64,000 nt of DNA from Diabrotica undecimpunctata (taxonomy: Eukaryota > Arthropoda > Insecta > Coleoptera > Chrysomelidae): the NCBI RefSeq assembly GCF_040954645.1, contig NC_092803.1, positions 124,763,961 through 124,827,960 of the forward strand. The letters run 5' to 3'. This document shows positions 1 through 12,240 of this stretch, one piece after another (the stretch's first letter is position 1; each line of letters opens with the position of its first letter). Both the position numbers and the translations under genes were made by a program. Under the pieces are notes generated by a model. The model did no database searches. It saw only the letters and a program-made list of their open reading frames with translations, and was not told the origin of the DNA.

Positions 1-53
1 TAGCAATGATGATTTTCAACCTTCGATAGAAGATGGAACCTAAAGAAGAAGAA
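1..53 (+). repeat. 3' tail of an RTE-like non-LTR element
   Basis: The segment resembles the 3' untranslated tail of the RTE element that follows: TGATNNNCAACNT..G, then a GGCA/GGAA block, then AAGAAGAAG, matching bases about 1221-1258. The upstream part lies outside the window. It is too short for clade assignment by itself. Confidence 0.45.
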
Positions 54-123
54 AAGCGACGCAAATTGTAATGATGGACTATGATTAATATATAGCTCGT
101 TATCGATTAAGTTTTTTGCTGTA

Positions 124-1258
124 CAGGTGCTATTTCAGAGATGCAGGGATGTGAATTGTGACATATACGTATGCTTTATAGATTACCAGAAGGCATTTGA
201 CAGAGTACAACATGACAAATTAATGACTCTAATGCAAGAAATTGGAATTGACAACAAAGATCTTAGAATTATCAGAAACATTTACTACAATCAAACGGCC
301 AAAATCAAAATAGAAGACCAGTTAACTGATAAAATTGCAATAGAACGTGGAGTACGATAGGGCTGTATTTTGTCTCCATTGTTGTTTAACATTTATTCTG
401 AATGGGTATTTAAGGAAGCTTTAGACGGTTGTGCGAAAGGAATACTAATAAACGGTGAATGGTTGAATAACATTAGATATGCAGATGACACTATAGTTTT
501 TGCTGATAATCTGAATGACTTACAGATATTAACAAATCGCATAACAGAAGTCAGCAACAGATACGGACTAGCTCTTAACATAAAGAAAACCAAATTTATG
601 ACAATTAGTAAAAAACCAATACTAAACGCTCAACTTACAATCAACCAACAGAATATCGAAAGAGTCGAGCAATATACATATCTAGGCACCAATTTAAATA
701 GCCAATGGGACCACTCAACAGAAATTAAACAGCGAATAATAAAAGCAAAAGCAGCATTCGTTAGAATGAGAACTATTTTCAACAGTCAAGACATATCATT
801 AAAAACAAAATGCCGTCTATTGAACTGCTACATATTCACAGTTCTGCTCTACGGAATGGAAGCATGGACACTGACTGTTGCATCTATGAATCGGCTCGAA
901 GCTTTCGAAATGTGGTGTTATAGGCGCATCTTACGTATATCCTGGGTTGACAGAGTTACTAATGTGGAGGTCCTACATAGAATGGGGAAAGAATGTGAAA
1001 TTCTCATGACCGTCAAAACTAAAAAGTTGGAATATCTAGGACATGTAATGAGAAATCAAGAACGTTACGGCCTTCTCCAGCTGATTCTCCAAGGGAAAGT
1101 AAATGGTAAGAGAGGACCGGGAAGAAGACGCATTTCCTGGCTTCAAAATTTACGAAAGTGGTATAACACGACTACCACTGAACTGTTCCGCGCTGCAATA
1201 AATAAAGTAAAGATAGCGTGATGATCGCCAACATCCGGAACGGATAGGCACTTTAAGA
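124..1258 (+). pseudogene. RTE-like non-LTR retrotransposon, reverse transcriptase and C-terminus
   Basis: One reading frame runs from the palm domain to the C-terminus and is broken by a single TAG at 358-360. Visible reverse transcriptase motifs are FIDYQKAFD (motif A, about 178-204), GCILSPLLFN just after the stop (motif B) and YADDT (motif C, about 478-492). These are followed by LNIKKTKFM and the typical C-terminal blocks YLGHVM and GKRGPGRRR-SWLQNLRKW. The residue at the stop is normally Q in GVRQGC, so a CAG-to-TAG change explains the break. The endonuclease and N-terminal RT are missing, so the copy is 5'-truncated. It ends at 1,221 (TGA) followed by a short 3' UTR with an AAGAAGAAG tail. 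RTE-like clade is the best fit; the exact family is not determined. Confidence 0.9.
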
Positions 1259-1263
1259 AGAAG

Positions 1264-3319
1264 ATCGATTAAGTGGCGAGCTGAGAGATGCATAAGACCA
1301 GTTTCTAGATAACGAGGATTACACTGCTTTTCGTAGTTTTCTTTCTGTGAAAATCTTATAAATCAATTAAATGCTTGATTATAGTGGCCGACAATTAATC
1401 ATCCTATTTACTGACTAATTCATAAATATTATTAATATCTATTTATTAATTTTAATATAGTAAGTCATACATTTAAAATAAAAATATTATTTAAGAAAAA
1501 ATTAACATTTTATTCAATTACTAAATAAAAGCAAACAAATTATTTAATATTAGTAGTAGTAACTAACGAAGAAAATAAGAAACTACAATAAAAACTAAGA
1601 TTTTATTGTCTAATTACCACTAACTTTTATGATATTTACCTTGACATAATATAATTCTACATTTTCGTAGCAATTTACTATAAGAGATATGATCAGATAT
1701 CAAGCTGAATATTTTTTTGTGGTCATAATCTATTTCACATATGTCCAATTAAAAAATTCAAACCTACTAAAAAATTTAGTTCATAAAACATGAATATAGG
1801 TAAATATCATCGAAACAATGCAAAAATTTAATCTCTATACAAATTGGAAATCTCATGTACAGGTATAACGAATGCGTTCTATAAAAAATGCTCGAAAATA
1901 TAAAACCTAAAAACACATAGTTAGAGAAAAACATGTAGGATTACCGCTAGGGCAGTGAATATATTTTTCTGGAGATAATATTAACGAAACGTTTTTTTAA
2001 TTTAATATTTGTGATAGTTCTATAATAATATGTGGATATTACTTGCTCTTTTGGATAGCTTTAGCCTACAAGGAACATTTGTGTCTCTTGGCAGTTTAAT
2101 TACATATTATTCTTTTATAATTGCATATATTATGTAGTCACTTTGAACGACAACTGATTTATTGGATTAAACAATTGCTGATCGACACAAGTTATTAGAA
2201 TAGTGTTACGATAGATACTGACGTCTCATATGACTCAAAACTGTAAACATATTTGTTACTAATATCTTTTCTATTCTAGTTATTTCGACGCTCAGTTGAA
2301 AGACCTGTCTACCTGAATTCTGATAAGTCACCTGCGACTTAAAATTTCCAGAACTAGGCCGAATAAAACCATTCCGAGCTTCAGGGCTCTATGATGGGAT
2401 CGCCGCAATTCTCGAATAACGGGATTTTATATTTAAAGAGGAATTTTGTTGTAAACAGGACAGTTAGTTTTTGAACATCGCGTCGCGTTTTAAAATGTAA
2501 CGCACGTATTATAAGAAATGTAGATAAATTATATAATTATTCATGTAAAATAAATTAGTAATAAAGACTTTAATAAATTTGTAAGTGTTATAAATAGAAC
2601 CTTTAATAATAAATAAAAACAATAAATTAGAATAATAAAAACATTACAATAGTTTTACAGATATATTGTTTTAATAATATGCTCTAAACGCTATTTATCT
2701 GTCTTTAAGTGTGAATTTTTTCTAATATTTTCTGAGAAAACCAGGATCATTAGTCATACTCATTGTTAGTCGTTAACTTATATCTAGTCATATCATGACT
2801 TCATTAGGTGATCTTTCCGTTGTTCCTCCATTTTTATCTTCTGGTATTTTTGCACATCCTGACAGCGGAAAATCTATGGCTGCCACAATATGGTCTGTAT
2901 ACTTTATGGTATATCTAAACTTCATTCACAATTATAAGAACTGACTTATGCAGAATTTACTCTTCAGGTAAATAGTAAAAAGGTCCGGCTTAACGAATTT
3001 TATATTTTATTTGTCATTTACATTACATATTTAATTTAAATAAATATCTAGATAATTAAGGGAAAAAATACATAATCTGATGGAGTATTAGAATTAATTA
3101 ATTATTATATTTTCTGTGTCGATTCTTTATTAAATATATCCAAATTTTGAAAGTAATAAACAATTTTTGTTTTGTTAAACAAATTGCAAGTGAAATAATA
3201 AAATGCTGAAGTGAAAATTAAAATGAATTAATGTAGGTATATACATATAGTTAAATGTATTTATATTTTATACTTCATGTAGGGGAAGGAGTTTTTCAAT
3301 TGTTAGTAAGGTATAAAGT
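1264..3319. other. AT-rich intergenic, no gene recognised
   Basis: No coding motif or RNA gene was recognised on either strand. Bases 2,280-2,480 are less AT-rich than their surroundings but show no readable frame. Decayed repeats beyond recognition are possible. Confidence 0.5.
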
Positions 3320-3777
3320 ATGTCTGAAAAAGTTGGCCACAAATGGGAAATTTCTTTATTATTAATTTCACGAAAAAAACTATTCTTCTTAAACATTTCT
3401 TAATTGCATAGAAATCAATAATCAATATTCAAATTTATAAAATTTTAAGTGTAACAAATGCAAAAGTATTTTTTTATTTACTTTTTACTTTAAATGTATT
3501 ATTTAATTATTAGATGGCCATGAATCTAAACTTGGACATACTTTTAATACCTACAAACATTTTAAAAAATTACATTTTCTTGCATATCTAAATTTAAAAT
3601 CACTTTCCTCTTCAGTATTAATTAATAATTTTCATTTTCCCTATCTACTACTTAATATTTTATAAGATTATCAATTAATGATTTCTATGTGACGCGTAAC
3701 CTTTAATAAAGAATAATTTTTTTTCGTGAAATTATTAATAAAGAAATTTTCCATTTTTTGACAACTTTTTCAGACAT
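3320..3777. mobile_element. MITE-like element with about 100-bp inverted termini
   Basis: The left end ATGTCTGAAAAAGTTG is mirrored by CAACTTTTTCAGACAT at the right end. The inverted similarity continues inward through the stretch reading TTTCTTTATT..TTTCACGAAAAAAA for roughly 100 bases on each side (about 3,320-3,420 and 3,680-3,777). The 458-bp interior has no coding capacity. I could not define a clear target-site duplication, so the superfamily is open. An inverted pair of a non-mobile repeat cannot be excluded. Confidence 0.6.
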
Positions 3778-3808
3778 GAAACGGAAAACTTAAACATAAC
3801 CAGTCAAC

Positions 3809-4006
3809 ATGAATAAATATGAACCTGTTAAAACGAGTAAACTGGTACTCACCGAAGGGACCTCAGACGTTCAGATACAATTAGAGTCTCTTTGTAAAGA
3901 CAATGAAGTCGACTTTACTAAAGTAACAAGACATTTACTCAACACAGACAATACACATTACTCCCCTGAGTTAGTGATAAGTTATAGTCTAAAAAAATCA
4001 TTATGA
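3809..4006 (+). CDS. Small hypothetical ORF, 65 codons
   Basis: A short ATG-to-TGA frame whose product I do not recognise. It is followed by AATAAAACACAAAA and a short CA repeat, which looks like the 3' end of a retroposed sequence. It starts about 30 bases beyond the MITE-like inverted repeat. Composition is somewhat less AT-rich than its flanks. It could be the terminal exon or tail of an unrecognised mobile element, or a chance frame. Confidence 0.2.
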   Translation: MNKYEPVKTSKLVLTEGTSDVQIQLESLCKDNEVDFTKVTRHLLNTDNTHYSPELVISYSLKKSL

Positions 4007-5168
4007 AATTGACTGGCCAGTGTGAAAACCAGTGCCAATAAAACACAAAACACACACACACAAAACATTTTCTTCGTTGAGACTTAAAATAATGATTAAT
4101 AACAATAGTTATGGGAAATTTGTATGTTTATAATTTGAATTTTTTGACATTATGCTTGAATGATAATATTTGATCTGATTATATGTACCTATATACAGTT
4201 GTGATATGCTTGGCTATTATGCCTGGCAGCTATGGTAGCTGTGATGATTATACAACAATAAAGTATTTACAAGGGATTATTCCGTTTTACAGCTGTTAAT
4301 AAAATAACTTTTATAATGAGACACTAAATTTATGGATAGAGTATACCTTTACCTCCTTCAACCCCTGTACGGTGAGCTTCTCTAGACCATCATTTCGAAG
4401 AACGCATCAAGATAGCGTTTTATTTGTTATGTTACTTGCTTTATTATTGACCTCTGTAAATTTATTAAATAGAAACATAGAAATGTGTTCGAATACGTAG
4501 ACAATCTGTAGATCATACAATTCAAAGTTAAGCCTATCGCAGAATGTAATCTAGCTTTAAAAACATCTATTAAGTCATGGCATGATTACCTGAAGAATAT
4601 TATCTTCACTACAATTAAGAGCACAGCTTAATAAAATAAAGTATACCTTTTCTGTGAGATATACCAGTATCGTAAGCAGTCAAGAAAATCCCATAAAAGT
4701 CTTACAAGAAGCAGGTCAGACAAACCTGGTGACATGACTTACACAGATTTATATAATTTATATAGACATTTCTTTTTCTGGTAGATCAAAATATTTTGTT
4801 TTATTTAAGGATGATTGTAGTGGAGTATGTTTTAACTGGAGTGGCGGAAATTTCTAGGAACATTAAAGCCTCGCCAAACAAAGCAGTGGCGTTCCAAAAA
4901 ATACTTAGAATTTAAATCAAATTGTTAAAGATAGGTACACACAATTTATTAAACAATTATTTTTGGCAATATTTGACTACATTTTAATACATATTATTAT
5001 AATATATTACATACATACTCACTTAAACGTCACAAAGTTAAATAGAAGAATATACGAAATGATTGTAATAAAGTAAAAAAATAATACATACATACAGGAC
5101 AGTTTGGAAAACTTATATTCACATAGGTTACATAAGTACATCGTAATGTTAAGTTATATTATTCATTT
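4007..5168. other. Intergenic, nothing recognised
   Basis: Mostly AT-rich sequence with no coding motif. I looked here for a terminal inverted repeat partner of the DD82E transposase downstream and did not find one. Confidence 0.5.
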
Positions 5169-6480
5169 TCATAATCAGATGCACTGTGCGACGTTCACTT
5201 TCCAAATACTTATCTTTAACCTTGACAACATGTTCAATACTTTCTTCCAGTTATCTACAGTTACTCTAGCAAATTCCTGTTCCAGCAACACTTTTACGTC
5301 TTCTAACTTAAAATAAACGTTTCGTATTGCATTTTCATTTTTTATTTGCGCCCAAACAATTTCTATAGGGTTTAAGTCTGGATGATATGGCAGAAGTTTT
5401 AAAGAAACATGTCCACATTCTTGCTGCACTTTGTCAAATTTATATTGAATATGGACTTGTTTGTGTCATTTGATGATTTTATACAATTACGGTTTTAATA
5501 TTGACGTTACAAATGGTAAATTTTTTTCTGTCAACCAAGATATCATATCTATTTTTTTAGAATTACTGGTGGGTGCTTTATTACTTTGTACATTGTGATA
5601 TGACGCATTATCAGTAACAACAACAGATCCAATAGCAAAATTGGGGATTAACTGTTCTTTTATCCATTTTTAATTATTTTCTGAATTCATATCATCATGA
5701 TAATCTGCTGTCTTAGCTCTCGACTTAAAAATCAAAAGGGTATTCTGTATGAAACCAATTTCTTCACCACCATGTACGATAACCAACCTACTTCTTTTTG
5801 AAACGTTTTTGACAAATCCTTTGCCACTGTCATGTGTCCAGCTATTTGGCGTAGTGTGTCCTGCATGCACATAGGTTTCATCAACATATAAAATTAACTT
5901 ACCTTCGCTTCTGTAATATTTAATTTTGTCCAAATATTTAATGCGTAGAGCACGAATATCATTCCGTTCAATTAATAAACGTCGATTATGTTTCATTTTC
6001 TTCCATTTAAATCACAAGTCTTTCACAATTCTTTAGAGAGAACTCACACTTCCAGTCCACTCGTACACCCATTCAATTCTTTTCTGCAAAAGCTTCAATG
6101 ATACACGAAAACGTTCAGTCTCATAAATACGATGATTGGTATTTCTTATGAACTATTTGTCATACTCCATTAAGTCTGTCACGGTTGCTTTTCTTTTTAG
6201 CAAGCGTTTTAGCTGAAAATTTTAGTGTATTTTTTGACTCTGCGTTTGTTAATATACTCGCTTGTTAAATGATCCTTTCTACTGTACGTAAAGATACTCC
6301 AGTAGCTTCACTCACACGTTGTTTAATACTGGTTCGATTATCTTCAAGAAATAGTATTTGCATATATTTAAATACATTGTAATCTATTCCTTTGGATTCT
6401 GGTGCCAATCTGATCTGTTTACTCGTACTAAACTTAACCATCTCCATTCTACAAAATAGTTCTAATATGCGTGGTTGCAC
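5169..6480 (-). pseudogene. DD82E-type Tc1/mariner-superfamily transposase, decayed
   Basis: Reading on the minus strand, the N-terminus (6,480-6,268) contains a helix-turn-helix-like stretch ending in SEATGVSLRTVERII. The catalytic region starts around 5,996 with ILYVDETYVHAGH (first Asp), then VTDNASYHN with the second Asp at 5,610-5,612, then LPYHPDLNPIEIVW with the Glu at 5,361-5,363. The distance between the second Asp and the Glu is 249 bases, so 82 residues lie between them in one uninterrupted phase apart from two stop codons. Several further stops and a shift interrupt the N-terminal half. No terminal inverted repeats were found. This spacing points to the DD82E branch of the IS630-Tc1-mariner group. 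The protein is inactive as read. Confidence 0.85.
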
Positions 6481-6606
6481 CTTTCTTGTTGAGACTCGAC
6501 AACATAATGAGACTAAATTACGAACTCGTTTGAAATGGAGTGACTAGAAATTCTCGGAAATAATTCTTATCAATTCTTTGTATGTCTTTAACTAGTCGTT
6601 AAGAAG
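6481..6606. other. Flank carrying left target duplication of the hAT MITE
   Basis: Non-coding. It ends in TTAAGAAG (6,599-6,606), the left copy of the 8-bp duplication that flanks the next element. Confidence 0.5.
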
Positions 6607-7036
6607 TAGGGATGGGAAAAACCTACCGGTTTTAACCAAAATCCGGTTTTTTTACTTCGCAACAACCGGTTTTATCGGTTGTTTTTTGTCTCGGTTATAA
6701 CCGGTTTTTTATTTTTAAAGTAAAAACCGGTTATTAGGTTTTTACGGTGATTAGGATTAGGTTAGGTATTATTTTTGATTCCAATCATAATTATTATTCT
6801 CAAGTAATTATTCCAAACAAAACTATAATTCAAATTTTATTTTATATTTTATTATTTTATAAATACAGATTTAAACTGAAAGTGTAAACTTGTAACTTAT
6901 TGGATTAAAAAAACCGAAAACCGGTTTTTGGAAAAACCGTTTTTTTTTTCGCTGGTAATAACCGCCAGGTTAAACCATAAGCAAAAAAAACAGGTATAAC
7001 CGAAAACCGATGTTTTGTCAAAAACCGCCATCCCTA
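6607..7036. mobile_element. Non-autonomous hAT element (MITE) with CCGGTT subterminal repeats
   Basis: The element begins TAGGGATGGGAAAAACC and ends with the inverted counterpart (GGTTTTTG..CCATCCCTA inverted). It is flanked on both sides by TTAAGAAG (6,599-6,606 and 7,037-7,044), an exact 8-bp target duplication as made by hAT transposases. The 430-bp interior has no reading frame. It is unusually dense in AACCGGTTTT-type motifs in both orientations, five or more near the left end and three near the right, which are plausible subterminal transposase-binding sites. An autonomous partner is not in the window. Confidence 0.9.
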
Positions 7037-7044
7037 TTAAGAAG

Positions 7045-8640
7045 TTATTAATATTGACCTTATAATTACGGTTTTAAGGTTACTGATACTAAATTAGAAA
7101 TCCACTTCTAGCAAACTTTATAGAGTATCAATTATTAAAGATGGTATTATAACAAACAAAAAGTTTGGTATCTATAAAACAATCTGTGTACAATCAAACT
7201 CCATTTATTATTTAAGTAAGTAATAATTTTGTAATTAGTGCGATTTCAAATCATTTAATTTGTTTAATATTGCAACGCCTCTGCATGAGTCTGATCATAA
7301 ATATTTTATTGTCTGCGCGATTAAGTATTTCGTGGAAGGGCTCGTCACTCGATTTGAAATAAGCTGTACAGTGTTTGTTTTCTAAAGTATAAGTCAGATG
7401 TTCTCAACCAGTTTTAGAATTTTAGGAAGTGATCAAGGTAAAGGAGAATATATCAATAATGACTTTTAGGACTTTATCAGAAAAAAAGGTATCTTACATG
7501 AATGTTTAGCTCTATATATACCTCATCAAAATGGCCACGGTAAGAGGCAGTTAAGAGAGAGGCACAATAATTGTAATTGAGCGAGTGAAACGGACGATAT
7601 TTTCTTTATGAGAGGTCTCTATGTCGAAGGTAACCGCATGCCGTCATCTCTTTTATTGGCATCAATAGTTACAAATAAATTCAAAATAAATTTACACCTT
7701 ATGGTAGTGAATTTAAAATTAATAATTTGAACAATCGTTAACTATTAAGTGGTTCCTTGTTTTGGTAGCGGTGTCTTCTATCTTCAAAAATAGGTTTTCT
7801 AGGAACGAAAGTGACTATCACGCATAACTATTTTTGTGCTATCTCATACAACTTTAAGTATACTGCCTTCATTTCTGTCCATAAATTAAACGCGTTTATT
7901 TAAGTTCCTTTCGGGAAGATAGAGACATTGATTGGGTTCATTAACTTTCCCTTTTGGTTTGTGTGAGCTAGTTCCAGTAGAATTAAATTTATTGAAATTT
8001 TTAGATTTTTATGTAATTTTTATAAAAAAATCAAGTAGCATAAGGTATGTCACCAACTTGACCTGCAAATGCTACAGAAGAATAAGAAGAATTAGTACTA
8101 ATTTGATTCTGCTGTAACGATCAAAGGACCTATATATAGTTTTTTAAATTTTATTTAATTTAGAACGCAGTAACTGGATTGCGTTTCAACAAATATGAAC
8201 GTTAAAATTAGTTTGAATTAAATCGATTCTTGAAAGATTAAAAGCTTATTCTGGAACTTTTTTTTACTGGTCGGATCATATGATTCGTATTTTGCTTAAT
8301 TTCGAGGGATACATGTTTGGTCCATTCTGTTTCTGACCGCAGAATAAATCACATTTAGAGTTTTTTCAGAAGAAGTCCGTTGGGTAAGTCGTTATAATTT
8401 TTCTATAAGCTATGTTCTATCGATTTTAGTATGAATTGGGCAATAACAACTTCTTCTCTCACTCTTTTACAGAATAAAGAAATAGTAATATTTCCTTTCA
8501 AATATTGTACTACTCTGTTTCTCTTCAGTAATATTGGTCTTGCAATTTTATTTTGTCTGCATTGGAATGGAAGAGAAACAGTGACTGCAAATTGGAATGA
8601 CTAAGTAAGATTAAAAAGGACTAGGGTGGATTTAAAAAAA
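7045..8640. other. Intergenic, nothing recognised
   Basis: AT-rich sequence of about 1.6 kb. Short open frames exist, but none shows a recognisable domain. The last 100 bases may belong to the upstream part of the Penelope-like element. Confidence 0.45.
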
Positions 8641-8649
8641 AATACATAA

Positions 8650-9340
8650 AGCGATTAACAACGTGTCTAAAAGAAATCATGAAGAAACATCATGTATAGG
8701 CAAAGCGTTCTTACCCTATATATCGGGGGTAACAGACAGAATTGGGCAAATACTTAAAAAAGACAATGTAAATATCATTTTCAAGCCTACAAAGAAAATC
8801 AAGGACTGTTTAAGATCGATGAACGACCCATTAGCAACGACCGGATTATACCGAATACCATGCACATGTGGAATGGTATATGTAAACACCACGAAAAGAC
8901 ACACAAATACAAGGATAAACAAACCTAAAATCCATTGTTGTTTAGGAGATATCGACAAATCCGCCGTTGCCGAACACGCTTTGGGAAGCGGAGAACATCG
9001 GATACTCTTTGAAGAAACGCAGATGCTGGATAAAACATCACCGTACTACTCACGGTTATATCGGGAAGCGGTGGAAATATATAAGCATTCAAATAATTTT
9101 AAACGCATAGAAGAAGGACTAAAAATAAACAAAACATGGATACCAATATTAAAATCCACAAACACCCTTCCCGCAAAATACGAAAAAAGAAAATCTACGA
9201 ACGACGACATACCGCCTCAAGCCGAAACCAGTGGAAGGGAGTTGAGTAGAAAATATAAATATGGCCTCCGTAGTACAACGCGGCGTCAGTTTCGGCTTAC
9301 AAGCGAAGCAGTAACATCTCCAGAAGATGCCAACCCCTAG
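8650..9340 (+). pseudogene. Penelope-like element, C-terminal region with GIY-YIG endonuclease
   Basis: An open frame of about 225 codons matches the C-terminal third of PLE proteins. A linker contains FKPTKKIKDCLRS and is followed by the nuclease start LYRIPCTCGMVYVNTTKR. The usual YIG of the GIY-YIG motif reads YVN here, so the catalytic fold is altered. The block AVAEHALGSGEHRILFEET and the segment LYREAVEIYKHSNNFKR follow, as usual for this lineage. The reverse transcriptase half is absent, so this is a 5'-truncated copy. The stop at 9,338 is followed directly by a pLTR-like sequence containing a hammerhead-type hairpin. Confidence 0.88.
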
Positions 9341-9355
9341 TGTTGGCGAAACGTC
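9322..9355 (+). ncRNA. Hammerhead-like hairpin in PLE pLTR (degenerate core)
   Basis: GCCAAC (9,329-9,334) pairs with GTTGGC (9,342-9,347) and is followed directly by GAAACGTC. This matches stem II plus the GAAA strand plus the short stem III/cleavage triplet of the dimeric hammerheads known from PLEs. The upstream core reads AGAAGAT rather than CTGATGA, so activity is doubtful. Confidence 0.5.
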
Positions 9356-9479
9356 GAGAACTAATCTCAGAAGATAACGGCCTAACAGCCCGAACAAAAA
9401 GCTTAACGAGTTAGACGATAGCTGTGAAAGCCTAACGCATTTTATTCCTGTTACTGTTCGCAGTTTATTTCTGCCCATA

Positions 9480-9985
9480 TAAAGCAGTTCCTCTGTTCTT
9501 TTTCTACATGGTCCACCAATGAAGATTTTTCCATGCTTTTGGAATTCTCTCCCAATATCAATTATAACTCTCTCTCTCTGATCCAGTCCTCTACAGCCCT
9601 ACGAACTGCAACCTTTGGTATTCCCAGAGTTACAGCTAGCTCGTTTAGTTAGAACCCTGATGTCCTGGTACCCAGACAAGATCAACCTTGTTCTGGTCTT
9701 CCAGTTCATTCAGTTCATTAATGCAGTCCCACATTAACCTAGACGTCACTATCTGACACGCCAGTACCGTCGGTGCTGCTTTACTATTGAAAATATATGG
9801 ATCTCTCATTATTTCCTTTTGTACATTGCAGTATTGCATAAATCTCTGCTTAAAAATGGTGCAGTTCCTCCCTGAGGCAAAGGTTTCGCTTATTCTTCGA
9901 TTTTTGGAGTATATTCTTGTCCCACACCCTCTGTAGATTTGGATGAATTTATATACCAGATCTTACCCTGTTGGTTATCGTAATC
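9480..9985 (-). pseudogene. Non-LTR retrotransposon RNase H domain fragment
   Basis: Minus-strand translation gives an RNase H-like series. A WYINSSKS segment near 9,950 stands where WYTDGSK is usual. A glutamate block around AEIYAI follows, then SKAAPTVLACQIVTSRLMWDCI and VDLVWVPGHQG (about 9,660-9,690). Frames change at least twice, so the fragment is dead. Downstream (9,480-9,640) the typical linker after RNase H can still be traced (VRRAVEDWI-like). The domain occurs in Jockey and I-group elements; the clade is not resolved. Confidence 0.75.
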
Positions 9986-10936
9986 TTCGTTTCTAGATAC
10001 ATTCCCGTCTCGAATAGAGAGACATCCCTTATGAATTCTTTAAACTGTATTATTTTTTCATATGATTTTCATGTGGTTCCTTATTAAAAATGTCCTTCGT
10101 CACAGTTCTTATGATACTCGTATGGCCTTTATTTCAAAGTTTCAGTGACTGTTTTATTCTGTAGGCTCAAAATCTTGCTTCTCCTTGTATTATCAAATGC
10201 AAAGAAGGGATTAAAGTATTAAGAAAAACTACTTTTTTAAAACTAGTGGACAGTAAGTAAATTTCCAGACCTAGTTGGTCAATTTTAATAAATCTTAATG
10301 AATTTTGTTTGTTTTGCTTTTGTCTATGATCGTTTATTAGAATTTGATCTAAAAATGTAAATTGATCTAAAATGATCTAAAATTTTTGTGACTAAGAAAA
10401 GTCGAAAAAAGGTAAATTTTTGACCAATTTTTTATATATCCGCCACTTTGTTGTTTTTTTTTTTCACTTTTAATTTCTCTGATAAACTGCCACGTAAGGG
10501 AACTTCTTTTTTTAACCGCTTATTGAATTTTACATTTCAGATTTGCTATTTTAAACGAAACATTTTTGGTGCCATTCTTACACACAAGAACAATGGACAA
10601 AAATTGTAATCTTCAAAAGTTTTATAATAATATAAAAAAAGTGTGATTGCCATGTAGTCATATTAAATAAGATGCAATAAAGATTGTTGAAAACAGGTCA
10701 TTTTTAGACGGTAATAGTGTAGCGTTTTAAATTTTTTTTTAACTACGAAATATTTATATGTTAAAAATTTCTAAAGACGCCCCTGTCGGTGGAATATTTT
10801 CGTTTTTCTGTTTGCAAATGGATTTTAAAACGAACGATATTTTATGGCGTTTTAAGTTGAACGTTCCTAGAAAAAATATTGCGAGTCAGGTATACAATTT
10901 TTCTAATACGTAATAAAACTGGGAATATTTCAAGGT
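9986..10936. other. Intergenic, nothing recognised
   Basis: AT-rich with homopolymer T runs. No coding or structural feature could be supported. Confidence 0.45.
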
Positions 10937-12240
10937 TGTTACGAACGATTGTCGAGGTTATTTTGTTTGTTTAGGTTCGTAGGCACAACTGGTTCCGGAA
11001 ACGTGAAGGAAAATTTATTTTGGTTGAATATGTGAAATCTAACGGATAAGGAGTCAAGCAAGAGATCTGAGACTAGAAGGATGTTTGAGCGATTTTGAAT
11101 CGGGAGTCGATTTAATTTTTTTGGGTAATGTCTTAAGACCGGTTAAGATGATAATACTCTTTGCATAATGGCAGTTTAGAACAGAGTAATCATCATAAGA
11201 TTTGTGCAGTAGACCGGAACTGATGAAATTTTGAAAATATATAATAATAATATATATAGGATGTCCCACCAGCTTTGTTGTCGTTTGCCTGCTTGATCCA
11301 GCCCCATTTACGTCTTAGATCGTCGTTCCTGAAGTATGGAAATGGTTTCCTTTGTTCCTGTGGAGAATTTGTCCGGTTAGTTCCAATTCCAGAGATAGTA
11401 GCAAGTTTCTCAGAGTTAAGTGGCAAAGTTTGTGAATCGAGGTAACATTTAACAATTTAATTTTAAATTAAAGACAGACATTTTTTTGCTAAAACAATAA
11501 TTGCTTTCATTAAAATTTAAAAGGATTTGTAATAATTAATAAATTATAAATTTTATGGTTTAACTTAGCTGTCATTTTAATTGTTTTTTTTTAAATTTAA
11601 TGTTAACATATGACAGCTAGCTTTATTTTTTTGATATTTATTTGTTTTGTTTGTTTTAAAAAAAGGTTAATCTCTGTGCGGTAACATTTGTAAGTTTTTG
11701 TAGTATCTCTAACCCCTGGAGTTTGTAAACGGACACATGCAAGTTTTTTTATTCTGTATTTTGCAACTATTTATATAGTATATTTTTTGTACAATCTGTA
11801 TTTTGATAACTGTTTGTTTGAGACAAAAATAAACGTTTGATTTGTTTCTCTGATCCATTTTTTTATTTATTTTAGAAAAATCTAACCTGTTTGTGTTTCT
11901 TTATTTTACTAAGGAAGAAACTTTCTTTCCACCAGCAGGAAGTTTTCTCGAAGCGGCGTCCCATTTAATTAGCTAGAGGTATTTCTTCTTGTCTTTATTT
12001 GCCATTTTTCCAGGAGATTTATGTAAGTACTCCTTTATTTCATATTTTTGTAGTTGCCCCAATCTCAACCCCCTTGCCATTTATTTCAACTTATCCACGA
12101 CCCCAGCTCTCCAACAACCCCCTGAGTGCCGTTCGCACAAGTTTAGATTATTTTGCTTGCCCTATCTTCGCCCCTTAGTTTCTGTTTCCAATTTTATACC
12201 TCATAATCTTACCCTGAGGTAAGCAAAATATTTCGTTACA
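10937..12240 (+). repeat. Candidate solo LTR
   Basis: The segment starts TGTTACGAA and ends TTCGTTACA, a short imperfect inverted terminal pair of the TG...CA type. An AATAAA signal lies near 11,830. Its 1.3-kb length is similar to the confirmed LTRs at 30.5 kb, though the sequences differ. I could not find matching target duplications (left flank ends AAGGT, right flank starts ATAG), so this call rests on the termini only. Confidence 0.35.
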
